From Phycisphaerae bacterium (GTDB lineage: Bacteria; Planctomycetota; Phycisphaerae; Phycisphaerales; Phycisphaeraceae): a stretch of 64,000 nt of DNA. Each line of letters opens with the position of its first letter. Position 1 is the first letter of the stretch. This document shows, piece by piece, positions 33,304 to 43,566 of the stretch. Made by a program: the position numbers and the translations under genes. The notes beneath the pieces were generated by a model. The model was not told the origin of the DNA. It saw only the letters and a list, made by a program, of their open reading frames with translations, and searched no databases. The DNA lies in contig JAUHZU010000003.1 of NCBI GenBank assembly GCA_030425705.1, positions 124,001 through 188,000 of the forward strand, read 5' to 3'.

Positions 33304-35046
33304 ATGGCGAAGCAGACCGCACCGAAGCCCCGGCCCAAACCCGCGCCGCCCAAGCGCAAGACGCGTGCGCGGACTGTGCCCAAGCCCGCCTCCCGCCGTG
33401 CCAAACGTAAGCCGACGGTGTACCTGGTGGCCAGCGGTGACCTGCGTCTGAGCGCGAACCGCAACTGCTGGCCGGCACAGGAAGCCATGGAACGCCAGCT
33501 CGGCGAGGCGGTGAAGCAGCTGGGCTACACCCTTAAGCGCGGCCACGCCTACGACCTCGCGGCCGGCCACGGCTTCATCGCCAGCCAGCGCGAGGGGATC
33601 GAGGTCTTCCGCAAACTCGACCCGGAAGCGCCGCTCATCGTCGCCGAGGCCGTCTGGCAGTACAGCCACCACGTGCTCGCCGGCCTGCTCGCGCATCGCG
33701 GGCCGATCCTCACCGTCGCGAATTGGTCGGGCACCTGGCCGGGTCTGGTCGGCATGCTTAACCTCAACGGCTCGCTGACCAAGGCCGGCGTCGCCTACTC
33801 AACGCTCTGGAACGAAGACTTTACCGACCGCTACTTCACCGGCCGGCTCCGGAAGTGGCTGGAGACCGGCCGCTGCACCCACCCGACCCCGCACTGCAAG
33901 CCGCTCGCCCGCGCGAAGGTCCCGGCCGCCGCGACCCGCCTCGGCAGCAAGCTCGCCGCCGAACTCGCGCACGACCGCGCGATCCTGGGCGTCTTCGACG
34001 AGGGCTGCATGGGCATGTTCAACGCCATCATCCCCGACCACCTGCTCAACCCGACCGGCGTGTTCAAGGAGCGGCTCAGCCAGTCCGCGCTCTACCACGA
34101 GATGACGCGGGTCAAGAAGAAGGAGGCCCGCGCGGTCTACGACTGGTACCTGAAGAAGGGCTTTACCTTCCACATCCCCAAGAAGGCCAAGCACAAGAAG
34201 CACCTGACGGAGAAGCAGGTGCTCGACCAGTGCCGGATGTACATCGCGGTCGTGCGCATCGCCGACGACTTCGGGTGCTCGGCCATCGGGATCCAGTACC
34301 AGCAGGGGCTCAAAGACCTGTGCCCTGCGAGCGACCTGGTCGAGGGGACGCTGAACAACACCGACCGTCCGCCGGTGTTCTCCCGCGACGGCAAGCGCGA
34401 GTTGTACCGGGGCCGGATGCTGCCGCACTTTAACGAGGTGGATGAGTGCGCCGGGCTGGACGGCCTGATGACCCAGATCGTCCATGATGCGCTGGGCCAG
34501 CCGCCCGAGAACACGCTGCACGACCTGCGGTGGGGCGATGTGGACCGGAGCGGGACGGTGGACGACTACGTCTGGGTGTTCCTGATCTCGGGCAGCGCGC
34601 CGCCGGCGCACCACGTCGGAGGGTGGAAGGGCAGCGACGGCCATCGCCAGCCGGCGATGTACTTTCCCAACGGCGGTTCGACGCTGCGCGGGGTCGCGAA
34701 GCCCGGCGAAGTCGTCTGGTCACGCGTGTGGGTGGATGGGGGCGTGACCGGCGGCCGGCTGTGCATGGACCTCGGCCGGGCGGGGGTGATTGAACTGCCG
34801 CAGCAGGAGACGCAGCGTCGATGGGACGCGACGACCCCGCAGTGGCCGATCATGCATGCGGTGACGTACGGCGTGTCGCGGGACCAGATGATGGCCCGAC
34901 ACCAGGCGAACCACATCCAGGTGGCGTACGCCCACGACGCGGCGGCCGCGGACAAGGCGATGCTCACCAAGGCCGCGATGGCCAAGGCGATGGGCCTGCA
35001 CGTGACGCTGTGCGGGACGAAGAAAAACGGCCGGGCCTGGGGCTGA
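33304..35046 (+). CDS. L-fucose isomerase-like sugar isomerase family protein
   Basis: The 580-residue protein starts with a basic Lys/Pro/Ala-rich tail (about 35 residues), then [20 protein letters not shown]. It resembles proteins annotated as fucose-isomerase-like. Candidate metal ligands are the Glu in [13 protein letters not shown] and the Asp in [18 protein letters not shown], and a late His. The substrate is not evident. GGAGG precedes the ATG by six bases, and TATGAT about 35 bases upstream is a plausible -10. It is divergent from uvrC. Confidence 0.6.
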   Translation: MAKQTAPKPRPKPAPPKRKTRARTVPKPASRRAKRKPTVYLVASGDLRLSANRNCWPAQEAMERQLGEAVKQLGYTLKRGHAYDLAAGHGFIASQREGIEVFRKLDPEAPLIVAEAVWQYSHHVLAGLLAHRGPILTVANWSGTWPGLVGMLNLNGSLTKAGVAYSTLWNEDFTDRYFTGRLRKWLETGRCTHPTPHCKPLARAKVPAAATRLGSKLAAELAHDRAILGVFDEGCMGMFNAIIPDHLLNPTGVFKERLSQSALYHEMTRVKKKEARAVYDWYLKKGFTFHIPKKAKHKKHLTEKQVLDQCRMYIAVVRIADDFGCSAIGIQYQQGLKDLCPASDLVEGTLNNTDRPPVFSRDGKRELYRGRMLPHFNEVDECAGLDGLMTQIVHDALGQPPENTLHDLRWGDVDRSGTVDDYVWVFLISGSAPPAHHVGGWKGSDGHRQPAMYFPNGGSTLRGVAKPGEVVWSRVWVDGGVTGGRLCMDLGRAGVIELPQQETQRRWDATTPQWPIMHAVTYGVSRDQMMARHQANHIQVAYAHDAAAADKAMLTKAAMAKAMGLHVTLCGTKKNGRAWG

Positions 35047-35082
35047 CCCGCGTCTGATGTGGTGCGGGCGTTGCCCGCAGGG

Positions 35083-35280
35083 TCAGATCTGGTCTTCTTC
35101 CTCGTACGCGCGGAACTCGCCGCGTTCGGTCGCTTCCGCGACGTACTGGGCGAACTCGGTGTGCTTGTAGCTGATGAAGATGAACGCGTGCTGCAGCGCC
35201 AGCCACTCGATATCCGTCGGGTCTTCACCGAGGTCTTTGCGCAGGCGGTTGAGTTCGGCGAGGAGGGGCTCGGGCTTCAT
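35083..35280 (-). CDS. Small conserved hypothetical protein
   Basis: A 65-residue acidic protein (MKPEPLLAELNRLRKDLGED at the start, LALQHAFIFISYKHTEFAQY in the middle). I recognise no family. The ATG at 35280 directly abuts a 97-bp palindromic repeat, so its 5' leader consists of that repeat. Confidence 0.6.
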   Translation of the reverse strand: MKPEPLLAELNRLRKDLGEDPTDIEWLALQHAFIFISYKHTEFAQYVAEATERGEFRAYEEEDQI

Positions 35281-35377
35281 ATCGGGTACCGGGTGTCGGG
35301 TCTGGGGGCTCGTGCTGCAAACGATGAGGGGCCTGCGGGTTGGGCCGAAACCCGAGACCCGAGGCCCGGCACCCGAT
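35281..35377. repeat. Palindromic repeat (GGGT/ACCC family), intergenic copy
   Basis: A 97-bp element bounded by ATCGGGT and ACCCGAT. The left arm contains GGGTACCGGGT and GGGTCTGGGG, the right arm ACCCGAGACCCGAGGCCCG, so it can fold on itself. It fits exactly between the start codon of the 65-residue protein gene and the sucC stop codon. A second copy (inverted) lies inside hemW at 43961-44059. Confidence 0.75.
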
Positions 35378-36577
35378 CTACGCCGCGATAGCGTCGGTGA
35401 TCTTCTTGGCCGCGTCGGTCAGGTCGTTGCCGACGGTCATGGTGGGGATGTCGCCCTTGGCCTTTTCGAGGATGGCACGGGCGGCTTCCACGTTCGTGCC
35501 TTCGAGGCGGACGACCAGCGGCACGTCGAAGCCGACCTCCTTCGCGGCGGAGACGATAGCGTTGGCGATGATGTCGCACTTGGCGATGCCGCCGAAGATG
35601 TTGACGAGGATGCCCTTGACGTTGTCATCTTTAAGGATGATGCGGAAGGCCTCGGTGACGGCTTCTTCGGTGGCGCTGCCGCCGACGTCCAGGAAGTTGG
35701 CGGGCTCGCCGCCGTGGAGCTTGATGATGTCCATGGTGGCCATGGCGAGGCCGGCCCCGTTGACAAGGCAGCCGATGTTGCCGTCGAGGTTGATGTAGCT
35801 GAGCCCGAACTTCGCGGCGTGGGCCTCGGAGGCATCGACCTCGGCCGGGTCTTCGAGCTGCTGGAGGTCTTTGTGACGGAACATCGCGTTGTCGTCGAAG
35901 TCGATCTTCGCGTCGATCGCGAGCACCTGGCCGTCGGGGTGGTCGGCGTTGGCGGGCGTGACGATGAGGGGGTTGATTTCGACGAGCGACGCGTCGGTGC
36001 CGAGGAACAGTTTAGTGAGCGACATCATGACCTTGACGGCCTGGCCCACCTGTTTGCCGGTCATGCCGAGCTGGAACGCGACCTTGCGTGCTTGGTAGGG
36101 CTGGAGCCCGGTGTCGGGGTCGATCGGCTCCTTGATAATCTTCTCGGGGGTCTTGGCGGCGACCTCTTCGATGTCCATGCCGCCCTCGGACGAGGCCATG
36201 AGCACCGGGCAGCCGCGGGCGCGGTCGACGACCATGCCCAGGTAGTACTCCTTCTCGATGTCCACGCCGGCCGCGATGAGCAGCTTGTTGACCGGCACGC
36301 CCTCGCCCGTGGTCTGCGGGGTCACCAGCGGCTTGCTGAGGATGTTCCACGCCGCTTCCTTGCACTCCTCGGCGGTCCGCACGAGCTTGACGCCGCCGCC
36401 CTTGCCGCGTCCGCCGGCGTGGACCTGGGCCTTGACGACCGCGAGGGTCGCGCCTTCCTTCTGCAGCCGCTTGAATGCTTCCACGGCGTGCTCCGCCGAG
36501 TCGACGACCTCGCCGCCGGGCACGGGGACGCCGAACTTCTGGAGCAGCTCACGGGACTGGTATTCGTGGATTTTCAT
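35378..36577 (-). CDS. sucC: Succinyl-CoA synthetase beta subunit
   Basis: The 399-residue protein matches Suc[21 protein letters not shown], the ATP-grasp Gly-rich segment [26 protein letters not shown], and [20 protein letters not shown] followed by [14 protein letters not shown]. It forms the nucleotide-binding half of the TCA-cycle enzyme. sucD is not adjacent, unlike the common sucCD operon. ATG 36577 fits the family start; TATCAT lies about 40 bases upstream. The stop codon abuts the palindromic repeat. Confidence 0.95.
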   Translation of the reverse strand: MKIHEYQSRELLQKFGVPVPGGEVVDSAEHAVEAFKRLQKEGATLAVVKAQVHAGGRGKGGGVKLVRTAEECKEAAWNILSKPLVTPQTTGEGVPVNKLLIAAGVDIEKEYYLGMVVDRARGCPVLMASSEGGMDIEEVAAKTPEKIIKEPIDPDTGLQPYQARKVAFQLGMTGKQVGQAVKVMMSLTKLFLGTDASLVEINPLIVTPANADHPDGQVLAIDAKIDFDDNAMFRHKDLQQLEDPAEVDASEAHAAKFGLSYINLDGNIGCLVNGAGLAMATMDIIKLHGGEPANFLDVGGSATEEAVTEAFRIILKDDNVKGILVNIFGGIAKCDIIANAIVSAAKEVGFDVPLVVRLEGTNVEAARAILEKAKGDIPTMTVGNDLTDAAKKITDAIAA

Positions 36578-36653
36578 GGCAGGGATCAAGTGGCTTGGGG
36601 GGAACAGGTCGGGCGGGGATGATAGCCCGATCGGGGAACCGGTGCGAACACCC

Positions 36654-38744
36654 TCACGCCTCGCACAGCCGGCCCGCCAGCAGATTCAGCAGCAGGCCCA
36701 CGTCCGTCACGATGCCGACCGACTCGACGCTGCCGCGGTCGGCGAGCTTCGTGACGACGGCGGGACTGATGTCGACGCAGACAAGCTTCACACCCGCGGG
36801 GGTCATGTTGCCCGTGCCGATCGCGTGAAGCATCGAGCTGAGCATGAGCACCATATCGCAGCCCTTGATCGCCTCGGCGTAGGCGTGCTGGGCCTTCACG
36901 AGGTCCATCTCGGTGTCCGGCAGCGGGCCATCGTCCCGGATCGACCCGGCCAGTACATAGTTGACATCGTGCTCGACGCAGGCGTGCATCACCCCGCCGG
37001 TGATCACGCCCTGCTCGACGGCCTGCTTGATCGAGCCGGCCCGGCGGACGAGGTTGATCGCCTTGAGGTGGTGCTTGTGCCCGCCGTGGACACCGATGCC
37101 GCGCTTGAGGTCCATGCCCAGCGACGTGCCGTAGAGGTTCAGCTCGATGTCGTGGGTGGGCAGCGCGTTGCCGGTGAGCAGCACGTCGATGAAGCCCGCG
37201 CGGATCAGCCGTTCGAGGTGACGCCCACCCCCCGTGTGGACGACGACCGGGCCGGCGACGACGGCGACCTTGCCGCCGCGCTGCTTGATCCGTTTGATCT
37301 CCCAGGCCAGGGTCTCGACGGTCTGCTCGACGCGGCGCTCGCTGCTGACGCTGCTGGACATGAAGCTGAACGCCTCGTCGTCGCGTCGGAGGTCGGGGGT
37401 CTTGACGCGCACGCCGGTGATGCCGGTGACGACGCGGTCGCCGACCTTGAGGTCGCGCATCAGCGCGCACCGGGCGGTGGGGGGCGTGCTGCCGGGGTCG
37501 ACGACGACCATCGCGTCCATGCGCTGGGCGGTGCAGCGGGCCCAGTTGCCACCGACGCGGATGTCGGTGGGGTAGATCGTGGTGGAGTAGAAATCGTCGG
37601 GCGCGACGCCGTCCTTGACGACCTCGACCAGCTCGGCGTCGGCCAGATCGTCCAGCGGCTGGGCCCCCATCTTCATCAGTTCGCTGATGACGTCGTCCAT
37701 CCGCTCGGCGCTGGGGGACGTGACGCGGAGCGTGGCGCGGGTGTGCTGGTCGCTGCGCTCACCGGGGGAGAAGTTCTCGACGCCACAGCCCAGGCCGGCG
37801 TCGATCGTCAGGTCCATCGCCTTGTTCAGCGTGCCGTGGTCCAGCAGGTGGCCGGCCATCTGCACCCGGCGGGTCCGTACCGGCGAGGTGAACTTCGGAC
37901 GACTCTTCGGGTCGGGGCCCAGGTCCTGCTGGAGAAGCAACGTCAGGCACTTGGCCGCGCCGCCCGCGAGCAGGAACTCGTCCACCGTCGTACAGCGGAC
38001 CGTATATCCCCAGGCGTTCAGGCGCTGCTGCAGATCCTGCCCGGCGTAGTTGGTCACCAGCGTGTCGCCCAGCCGGACGCAGTTGCAGGTGAAGTGCATC
38101 GCGTCGTCCTCGCCGACTTCAATGCGTTTGTCGGCCGGGACGCGCTTGCGGATCTCGCTGAGCGACCGCTCGTCGAACGCGGCGGGGAAGTAGACCGCCC
38201 GGCCGTCCGGCAGCGGGTAGAAGCAGGTGTCCAGGTGGTAGAACCGCTGGTCGACCAGGCGGAGCGACACAACCTCGACGTTGAAGATGTCGGTCAGAGT
38301 CGGGTGCGCCTCGATGCCCGAGCGTACGCCGTAGCCCGCCCACAGCAGCGGTTGGCCGGGGTGGAAGAGCGCATCACCCTCGCCCTCGAACGGCTGGTCG
38401 CGCGGCAGCTCCACGATCTTGTAGCCCCGGTCGGCGAACCAGCGGTTGAACAGCGGGACTTCGCCGTCACGCTCGGGCACGCGGAAGTTGGACGGCACGA
38501 ACACGTCGTCCAGCAGCAGCCCTGCGTTCGCGGTGAACACCATGTCCGGCAGCCGCTCGCCCGGGTCGATCACCTCGACCTCGGCCAGCTCCGAGAGCGT
38601 GGACCGGAGCTGGTTCCACTGGCGGGCGGCGCGGTCGCGGTCGACCCGACCGATCTGTCCCTGCATCCAGGGGTTAATGACATACTCAACGCCGAAGTGG
38701 TCCGTCGGGCACATCAGTACCCTTGGCTTCGCCGGGCTCGTCAT
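36654..38744 (-). CDS. argZ: ArgZ/AgrE-type arginine dihydrolase with ornithine cyclodeaminase-type domain
   Basis: The 696-residue protein joins two domains. Residues 1-280 are an amidinotransferase-fold guanidino hydrolase: [11 protein letters not shown], the E-G-E-G-D-A-L segment near residue 121, [11 protein letters not shown] with His170, [10 protein letters not shown] and the nucleophile Cys266 in [11 protein letters not shown]. Residues 290-696 match the conserved LOR/SDH-type (TIGR00300) domain, with [15 protein letters not shown] and the [18 protein letters not shown] segment. The same order occurs in cyanobacterial ArgZ/AgrE, which turns arginine into ornithine, CO2 and ammonia, with proline formation by the second domain in AgrE. 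GGAG lies seven bases before the ATG. Confidence 0.88.
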   Translation of the reverse strand: MTSPAKPRVLMCPTDHFGVEYVINPWMQGQIGRVDRDRAARQWNQLRSTLSELAEVEVIDPGERLPDMVFTANAGLLLDDVFVPSNFRVPERDGEVPLFNRWFADRGYKIVELPRDQPFEGEGDALFHPGQPLLWAGYGVRSGIEAHPTLTDIFNVEVVSLRLVDQRFYHLDTCFYPLPDGRAVYFPAAFDERSLSEIRKRVPADKRIEVGEDDAMHFTCNCVRLGDTLVTNYAGQDLQQRLNAWGYTVRCTTVDEFLLAGGAAKCLTLLLQQDLGPDPKSRPKFTSPVRTRRVQMAGHLLDHGTLNKAMDLTIDAGLGCGVENFSPGERSDQHTRATLRVTSPSAERMDDVISELMKMGAQPLDDLADAELVEVVKDGVAPDDFYSTTIYPTDIRVGGNWARCTAQRMDAMVVVDPGSTPPTARCALMRDLKVGDRVVTGITGVRVKTPDLRRDDEAFSFMSSSVSSERRVEQTVETLAWEIKRIKQRGGKVAVVAGPVVVHTGGGRHLERLIRAGFIDVLLTGNALPTHDIELNLYGTSLGMDLKRGIGVHGGHKHHLKAINLVRRAGSIKQAVEQGVITGGVMHACVEHDVNYVLAGSIRDDGPLPDTEMDLVKAQHAYAEAIKGCDMVLMLSSMLHAIGTGNMTPAGVKLVCVDISPAVVTKLADRGSVESVGIVTDVGLLLNLLAGRLCEA

Positions 38745-38937
38745 GGGAGCACTCCAATTTCGGGATCTGCGCGGCCAGCGGGGAAAGCTCCAGACGGTTT
38801 CTACCCGCCGCTCGGTATGCGCGTAGCCCTACTCTAACAGCCCGGCATGGGGTTGTCCCAAGGGCCCCGATAACCCCCGAAAACCAAAGAACCGCCGCGT
38901 TTTCACCCGCCGCCTTGCCCAAACCCGATCGCCGGTC

Positions 38938-38943
38938 GATAAT
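38938..38943 (+). promoter_or_regulatory. -10 element, leaderless start of the 38950 gene
   Basis: GATAAT, then GACACC, then GTG at 38950. Confidence 0.45.
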
Positions 38944-38949
38944 GACACC

Positions 38950-39324
38950 GTGACCCAGAGCCCCGGCCAACCCGAGCCCCGCCCCGCGTCCCCGCTGCCC
39001 GCGGCGCTGCTGACGCTGGCGGTGGTCGTCATGCTCGGCGGCGTCGCCCAGGCCGGCCAGCCCCAGGCCGTGGCCCAGCAGGCCCGCCGCGCGGTGATCG
39101 CCGACCGGGACGGGCTGGGCCAGATCGTCGCCGCCTTCGCCAACGCCGCCCGCAAGCTCGGGCAGCACCGCGAGACCCAGCCCGCGCTCCAGGGCACCGG
39201 CACCGCCGATACGCCCGAACCCGCCGACACCGCGGCGCGCTTCGCGCTCGACGCCCTCGGCCCGCAGCCCGCGCCCCTCCGCGCTGAGCTGACCCACCTG
39301 CCGCCGCCCCCATCCCTCGGCTAA
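38950..39324 (+). CDS. Small exported or membrane-anchored hypothetical protein
   Basis: A 124-residue Ala/Pro-rich protein with one N-terminal hydrophobic helix (LPAALLTLAVVVMLGGVAQA) that can be a signal peptide or anchor. The GTG start is supported by GATAAT six bases upstream. It precedes secA by 167 bases on the same strand. Unknown family. Confidence 0.55.
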   Translation: MTQSPGQPEPRPASPLPAALLTLAVVVMLGGVAQAGQPQAVAQQARRAVIADRDGLGQIVAAFANAARKLGQHRETQPALQGTGTADTPEPADTAARFALDALGPQPAPLRAELTHLPPPPSLG

Positions 39325-39491
39325 TCCTCGCCGTACCCGCCCGTGATGCGCCGCCGCCTGGAGTGACTGCTCCGGCGTGCAAGCCCGCCGCGGGCCCCGC
39401 TACCCAACCCGAACGATCCGCCGCCGGCAGGTCCGCGCCCCGCGCCGACCCGGATGCCGCGGCCCCTCCCCATACCCCAGAAACACACCCC

Positions 39492-42400
39492 ATGGTTACC
39501 GCCACCGTCAGCAAAGCATTCGCCAAGGTATTCGGCTCCCGCAACGACCGCCTGATCAAACGCTACCAGCAGCGCGTCGATCAGATCAACGCCCTCGAGC
39601 CCGAGACCCGGGCGCTCACCGACGCCCAGCTCCGTGAGAAGACCCAGCACTTCCGCGACCGCGTCGATCAGGGCGAGACCGGCAAGTCCATGCTCCCGGA
39701 GATCATGGCCGTCGCCCGCGAAGCGATGGACCGGTTTGTCGGCATCCGCAACATCTTCAACGACGAGTTCAAGTTCGACCCCACGAAGCTGCCCGCCGAT
39801 CTGCAGGACGTCTACGCCGAGATCAAGCAGCAGGCCGACGCGCTCGAGCCGGTGGAGGTCAAGGGCGGCGAGCCGGCCCCGGGCTACCTGCAGGTCGATG
39901 TGCCCAACGCGCTGTACGAAGCGGTGCGCGAGATCTACCCCGAGTCCCGCCCGCCGTTCCGGGCCCGGCCGTTCGACGTGCAGCTCATCGGCGGCATGGT
40001 GCTGGGCGAGGGGCGGATCGCCGAGATGCGCACCGGCGAGGGCAAGACGATCGTCGCGCCGCTCGCGTGCTACGTCGCCTGCTGCGACCACCTGTCCTGC
40101 CACGTCGTGACCGTCAACGACTATCTGGTGCAGCGCGACCGCGACTGGGTCTTCCCGTTCTACTACGCGCTGGGGCTCACCGTCGGCGCGATCCACCCGC
40201 AGCACATGCAGCCGCCGCCGCTGAAGAAGCAGGCCTACGAGTGCGACGTGCTCTACGCGACCAACAGCGAGCTTGGCTTCGACTACCTCCGCGACAACAT
40301 GAAACAGTCCGCCGAGGAACAGGTCCAGAAGACCCGGGACTTCGTCATCATCGACGAGGTGGACTCGATCCTGATCGACGAGGCCCGGACCCCGCTGATC
40401 ATCTCCGGGCCCAAGTACGCCGAGAAGCCGCCGTACGAGATGGCCGACGACGTCGCCCGCCACCTGATGGAGAAGCAGAAGCCCTGGCAGCAGGTCGAGG
40501 ACCAGGTCCGTACGGTTGAGAAACGCATCAAGGGGCTTGCCGGCGACATCCGCAACACCCGCGACAAGGCCGCCGTGCCCAAGATGAAGGAGCAGGTCAA
40601 GCAGCTCGAGGAACAGATGTACGAGCTCGAAGACCAGCGCGACCAGCACGTCCAGTACTACGAGGTCGAGATGGAGAAGAAGGCCGCCCACCTCACGCAC
40701 GAGGGCGTGGCCGAGGCGCAGAAGCGGGCCAACATCGGCTCGTTCTACGTCGGCGACAACATGGACTTCCCTCACCTGCTAGAGAACGCGCTGCGCGGCC
40801 ATGTGATCTACAAGAAGGACAAGGACTACGTCGTCCACCAGGGCGAGATCGTCATCGTCGATGAGAACACCGGCCGCATGATGATCGGCCGGCAGTGGTC
40901 CGACGGCCTGCACCAGGCGATCGAGTGCAAGGAAAAGGTCAAGATCAAGGACGAGACCCAGACCCTGGCGACCGTCACGATCCAGAACTTCTTCAAGCTC
41001 TACAAGCGGCTTGCGGGCATGACAGGTACCGCGATCACCGAGGGCACCGAGTTCATGGAGATCTACGGGCTCGACGTCGTCGCCGTCCCGACCAACAAGC
41101 CGATCGCGCGGATCGACCGGGACGACCTGATCTTCCTGTCCGAGAAGGACAAGTGGGGCGCGATCCTCGACGAGATCAAGCGGATGCACGACGTGGGCCG
41201 GCCCGTGCTCGTGGGCACGACCAGCGTCGAGAACAGCGAGATGATCTCGCAGATGCTCAAGCGCAAGTACAACATCAAGCACTCGGTCCTGAACGCGAAG
41301 GCCGAGCACGCCGAACGCGAGGGCAACATCGTTGAAGACGCCGGCCAACTCGGCGCGGTGATGATCGCGACCAACATGGCCGGCCGGGGCACGGACATCA
41401 AGCTCCGTGCGATCGACCGCGCCGCCCTGGTCAAGCACTGGCAGGCCCGCAATATCCTGCCCGCGCAGGCCAAGCCCGAGCACGACGACCGGGAACTGCT
41501 CGACGCCGCCTACCGCCACCTCGCCCAGCAGCACCTGGGCATCAAGCGTAAGGAGGCGACCGACACCGACCCGCAGGACCTGCAGCTCCGCCTCTGTCGG
41601 CACTGGCTGGTGGAGTGCGGCGCGGTCGCGGAGAAGAAGGCCGAGGGCATGTCGCTGGACGAGTGCATCGCCGCGATCGACGGGCTCAGCGACTACGACC
41701 ACCTGCGCCTGGGTATCTACAAGCTGCACGACCTGAAGCTCTGGGTGAACGTTGAGAACATGGGCGGGCTGCACATCATCGGCACCGAACGGCACGAGTC
41801 CCGCCGGATCGACAACCAGCTCCGCGGCCGCGCGGGCCGGCAGGGCGACCAGGGCGCGTCCCGGTTCTTCCTGTCCCTCGAAGACCCGCTGATGAAGATG
41901 TTTGCGGGCGACCGCACGCTGGCCATCCTCTCCAAGCTCGGCATGAAGGAAGGCGACGCGATCGAGCACGGCATGGTGTCCCGCTCGGTCGAACGCGCCC
42001 AGCGCAAGGTCGAGCAGCGCAACTACGAAGTCCGCAAGAACCTGCTCGAGTACGACGAGATTATGGAGCATCAGCGTGGGTTCTTCTACGGCATCCGCCA
42101 GGACGCGCTGGAGGGCAAGGGCGTCGCCGACCTCATCTTCAAGTACATCGGCGAGGCCGTCGAAGACGCGGCCGACAAGTACCTGGACAAGAACTACGCA
42201 CGGGAGCAGTGCGCCGAGTGGGCCCGCCAGCACCTGGACGTGACGATTGATTCCGCCAAACTGACGCTGGACGACCAGCGCGACCTGGAGCGGGCGATCC
42301 GCTCGGCCGGGCTGGACGAGGTCGTGTCCGTCGTCGACGTCACGCTGGGCGAGTACATCTCCGCCGACCAGCCCGCCAGCGAGTGGGACACGCCCGGTCT

Positions 42401-43553
42401 GGTGGCGTGGGCGAAGACCAAGTTCGGCGTCACGCTGGACCCGGCAAAGATCGCCACGATGGACGCCGGCGAGGTCCGCCGGTTCCTCATCGACGAGGGC
42501 CAGCACCACGTCGAGGAGCAGGACCTCTCCGAGGTCACCCGCTTCATGGACCCGCTATACAGCGAGAAGGACTTCGCGCACTGGGCCGAGCAGAAGTTCG
42601 AGGTTCAGATCGACCCGCAGCAGATCGCCGACCTGAAGACCGAGAAGAAGTTCGACGCGATCATCGACCTGGTCCTCGACGAGGCACGCAAGCAGTACGC
42701 CCAGCGTGAGGTGGACTACCCCATCGAGTTCGCGATGGCGATCTTCAGCCAGGGCATGAAGCAGGACCAGAACTGGGCGCTCGGCCAGCTCTACGCCTGG
42801 TGCAAGAACCGCTTCGACCTGGACTGGACGCCCGAGCAGTTTACGCAGGAACTCAACGGCAAGAACGTGGCCGACACCCTCCGCGAGATGACGGCCGAGT
42901 GGACCGCGCCCGGCGGCAAGCTTGAGGCGCAGGCAAAGGCCAAGGCCGCGGAGTTCGGCGGCGACGACGATGCGCTCAAGGCCTGGGTCAAGGAACGGTT
43001 CTCCCGCGAGTTGACCGACGAGGAACTGGCCGACCAGCCCGACCGTGCCAAGCTGATCGAACGCAAGGGACGGGAGATGTTCCGCAGCGAACTGACCCGG
43101 CTGGAGCGGTATGTCCTGCTGCAGATCCTCGATCAGGCGTGGAAGGACCACCTCTACGCGATGGATATGCTGCGGGGGTCGATCAACTGGGCCGCCCTGG
43201 CCGAGAAGGACCCGCGGACCGAGTACAAGCGGCAGGGCTCGATGCTGTTCCACGAGATGCAGGCGACGGTGCGCGACCGCGTCACCGAGCTGGCGTTCCG
43301 TGCCCGGCTGACGCCCAACGTGCAGCTCAAGAACACCTGGGGCAACCAGATGAACGCCCAGCACCCCGCGCCCGGCGCCGCACCCGCGCGGCCCGGCGTG
43401 CCCGCCGCCCCGGCACAGGCCCAGGGCCAGCCCGCACCCGCGGCCGCCAGCGCGGGCAGCAACTCACGCGAACGGGACGGCGAAGATGCCCGCCCGATCA
43501 GCCGGAAGCAACGCCGCGCCTCCGCCGCCCGCAAGCGACGCGGCGGCGGGTAA
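39492..43553 (+). CDS. secA: Preprotein translocase ATPase SecA, enlarged form
   Basis: SecA drives secretion through SecYEG. The 1353-residue product has Walker A (MRTGEGKTIVA near residue 180), the DEAD-type VDSILIDEARTPLIISGP, VTVNDYLVQRD, NSELGFDYLRDNM, and in NBD2 TNMAGRGTDIKL and IDNQLRGRAGRQGDQGASRF. Typical SecA has about 850-950 residues. Here there is a coiled-coil insertion near residues 325-385, an insertion of about 120 residues between GRGTDIKL (about 631) and GGLHIIGTERHESRR (about 758), and about 200 extra residues between 890 and 1190. The C-terminal tail is basic (ISRKQRRASAARKRRGGG) and lacks the zinc-binding Cys motif. The ATG at 39492 fits the family start. Confidence 0.95.
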   Translation: MVTATVSKAFAKVFGSRNDRLIKRYQQRVDQINALEPETRALTDAQLREKTQHFRDRVDQGETGKSMLPEIMAVAREAMDRFVGIRNIFNDEFKFDPTKLPADLQDVYAEIKQQADALEPVEVKGGEPAPGYLQVDVPNALYEAVREIYPESRPPFRARPFDVQLIGGMVLGEGRIAEMRTGEGKTIVAPLACYVACCDHLSCHVVTVNDYLVQRDRDWVFPFYYALGLTVGAIHPQHMQPPPLKKQAYECDVLYATNSELGFDYLRDNMKQSAEEQVQKTRDFVIIDEVDSILIDEARTPLIISGPKYAEKPPYEMADDVARHLMEKQKPWQQVEDQVRTVEKRIKGLAGDIRNTRDKAAVPKMKEQVKQLEEQMYELEDQRDQHVQYYEVEMEKKAAHLTHEGVAEAQKRANIGSFYVGDNMDFPHLLENALRGHVIYKKDKDYVVHQGEIVIVDENTGRMMIGRQWSDGLHQAIECKEKVKIKDETQTLATVTIQNFFKLYKRLAGMTGTAITEGTEFMEIYGLDVVAVPTNKPIARIDRDDLIFLSEKDKWGAILDEIKRMHDVGRPVLVGTTSVENSEMISQMLKRKYNIKHSVLNAKAEHAEREGNIVEDAGQLGAVMIATNMAGRGTDIKLRAIDRAALVKHWQARNILPAQAKPEHDDRELLDAAYRHLAQQHLGIKRKEATDTDPQDLQLRLCRHWLVECGAVAEKKAEGMSLDECIAAIDGLSDYDHLRLGIYKLHDLKLWVNVENMGGLHIIGTERHESRRIDNQLRGRAGRQGDQGASRFFLSLEDPLMKMFAGDRTLAILSKLGMKEGDAIEHGMVSRSVERAQRKVEQRNYEVRKNLLEYDEIMEHQRGFFYGIRQDALEGKGVADLIFKYIGEAVEDAADKYLDKNYAREQCAEWARQHLDVTIDSAKLTLDDQRDLERAIRSAGLDEVVSVVDVTLGEYISADQPASEWDTPGLVAWAKTKFGVTLDPAKIATMDAGEVRRFLIDEGQHHVEEQDLSEVTRFMDPLYSEKDFAHWAEQKFEVQIDPQQIADLKTEKKFDAIIDLVLDEARKQYAQREVDYPIEFAMAIFSQGMKQDQNWALGQLYAWCKNRFDLDWTPEQFTQELNGKNVADTLREMTAEWTAPGGKLEAQAKAKAAEFGGDDDALKAWVKERFSRELTDEELADQPDRAKLIERKGREMFRSELTRLERYVLLQILDQAWKDHLYAMDMLRGSINWAALAEKDPRTEYKRQGSMLFHEMQATVRDRVTELAFRARLTPNVQLKNTWGNQMNAQHPAPGAAPARPGVPAAPAQAQGQPAPAAASAGSNSRERDGEDARPISRKQRRASAARKRRGGG

Positions 43554-43566
43554 GGCGTCCGGTGGC

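Noticed and set aside
36258-38837. 859-codon open frame on the plus strand opposite argZ
   Set aside because: Low-complexity antisense frame; the minus strand encodes a protein with recognisable catalytic motifs over its full length.
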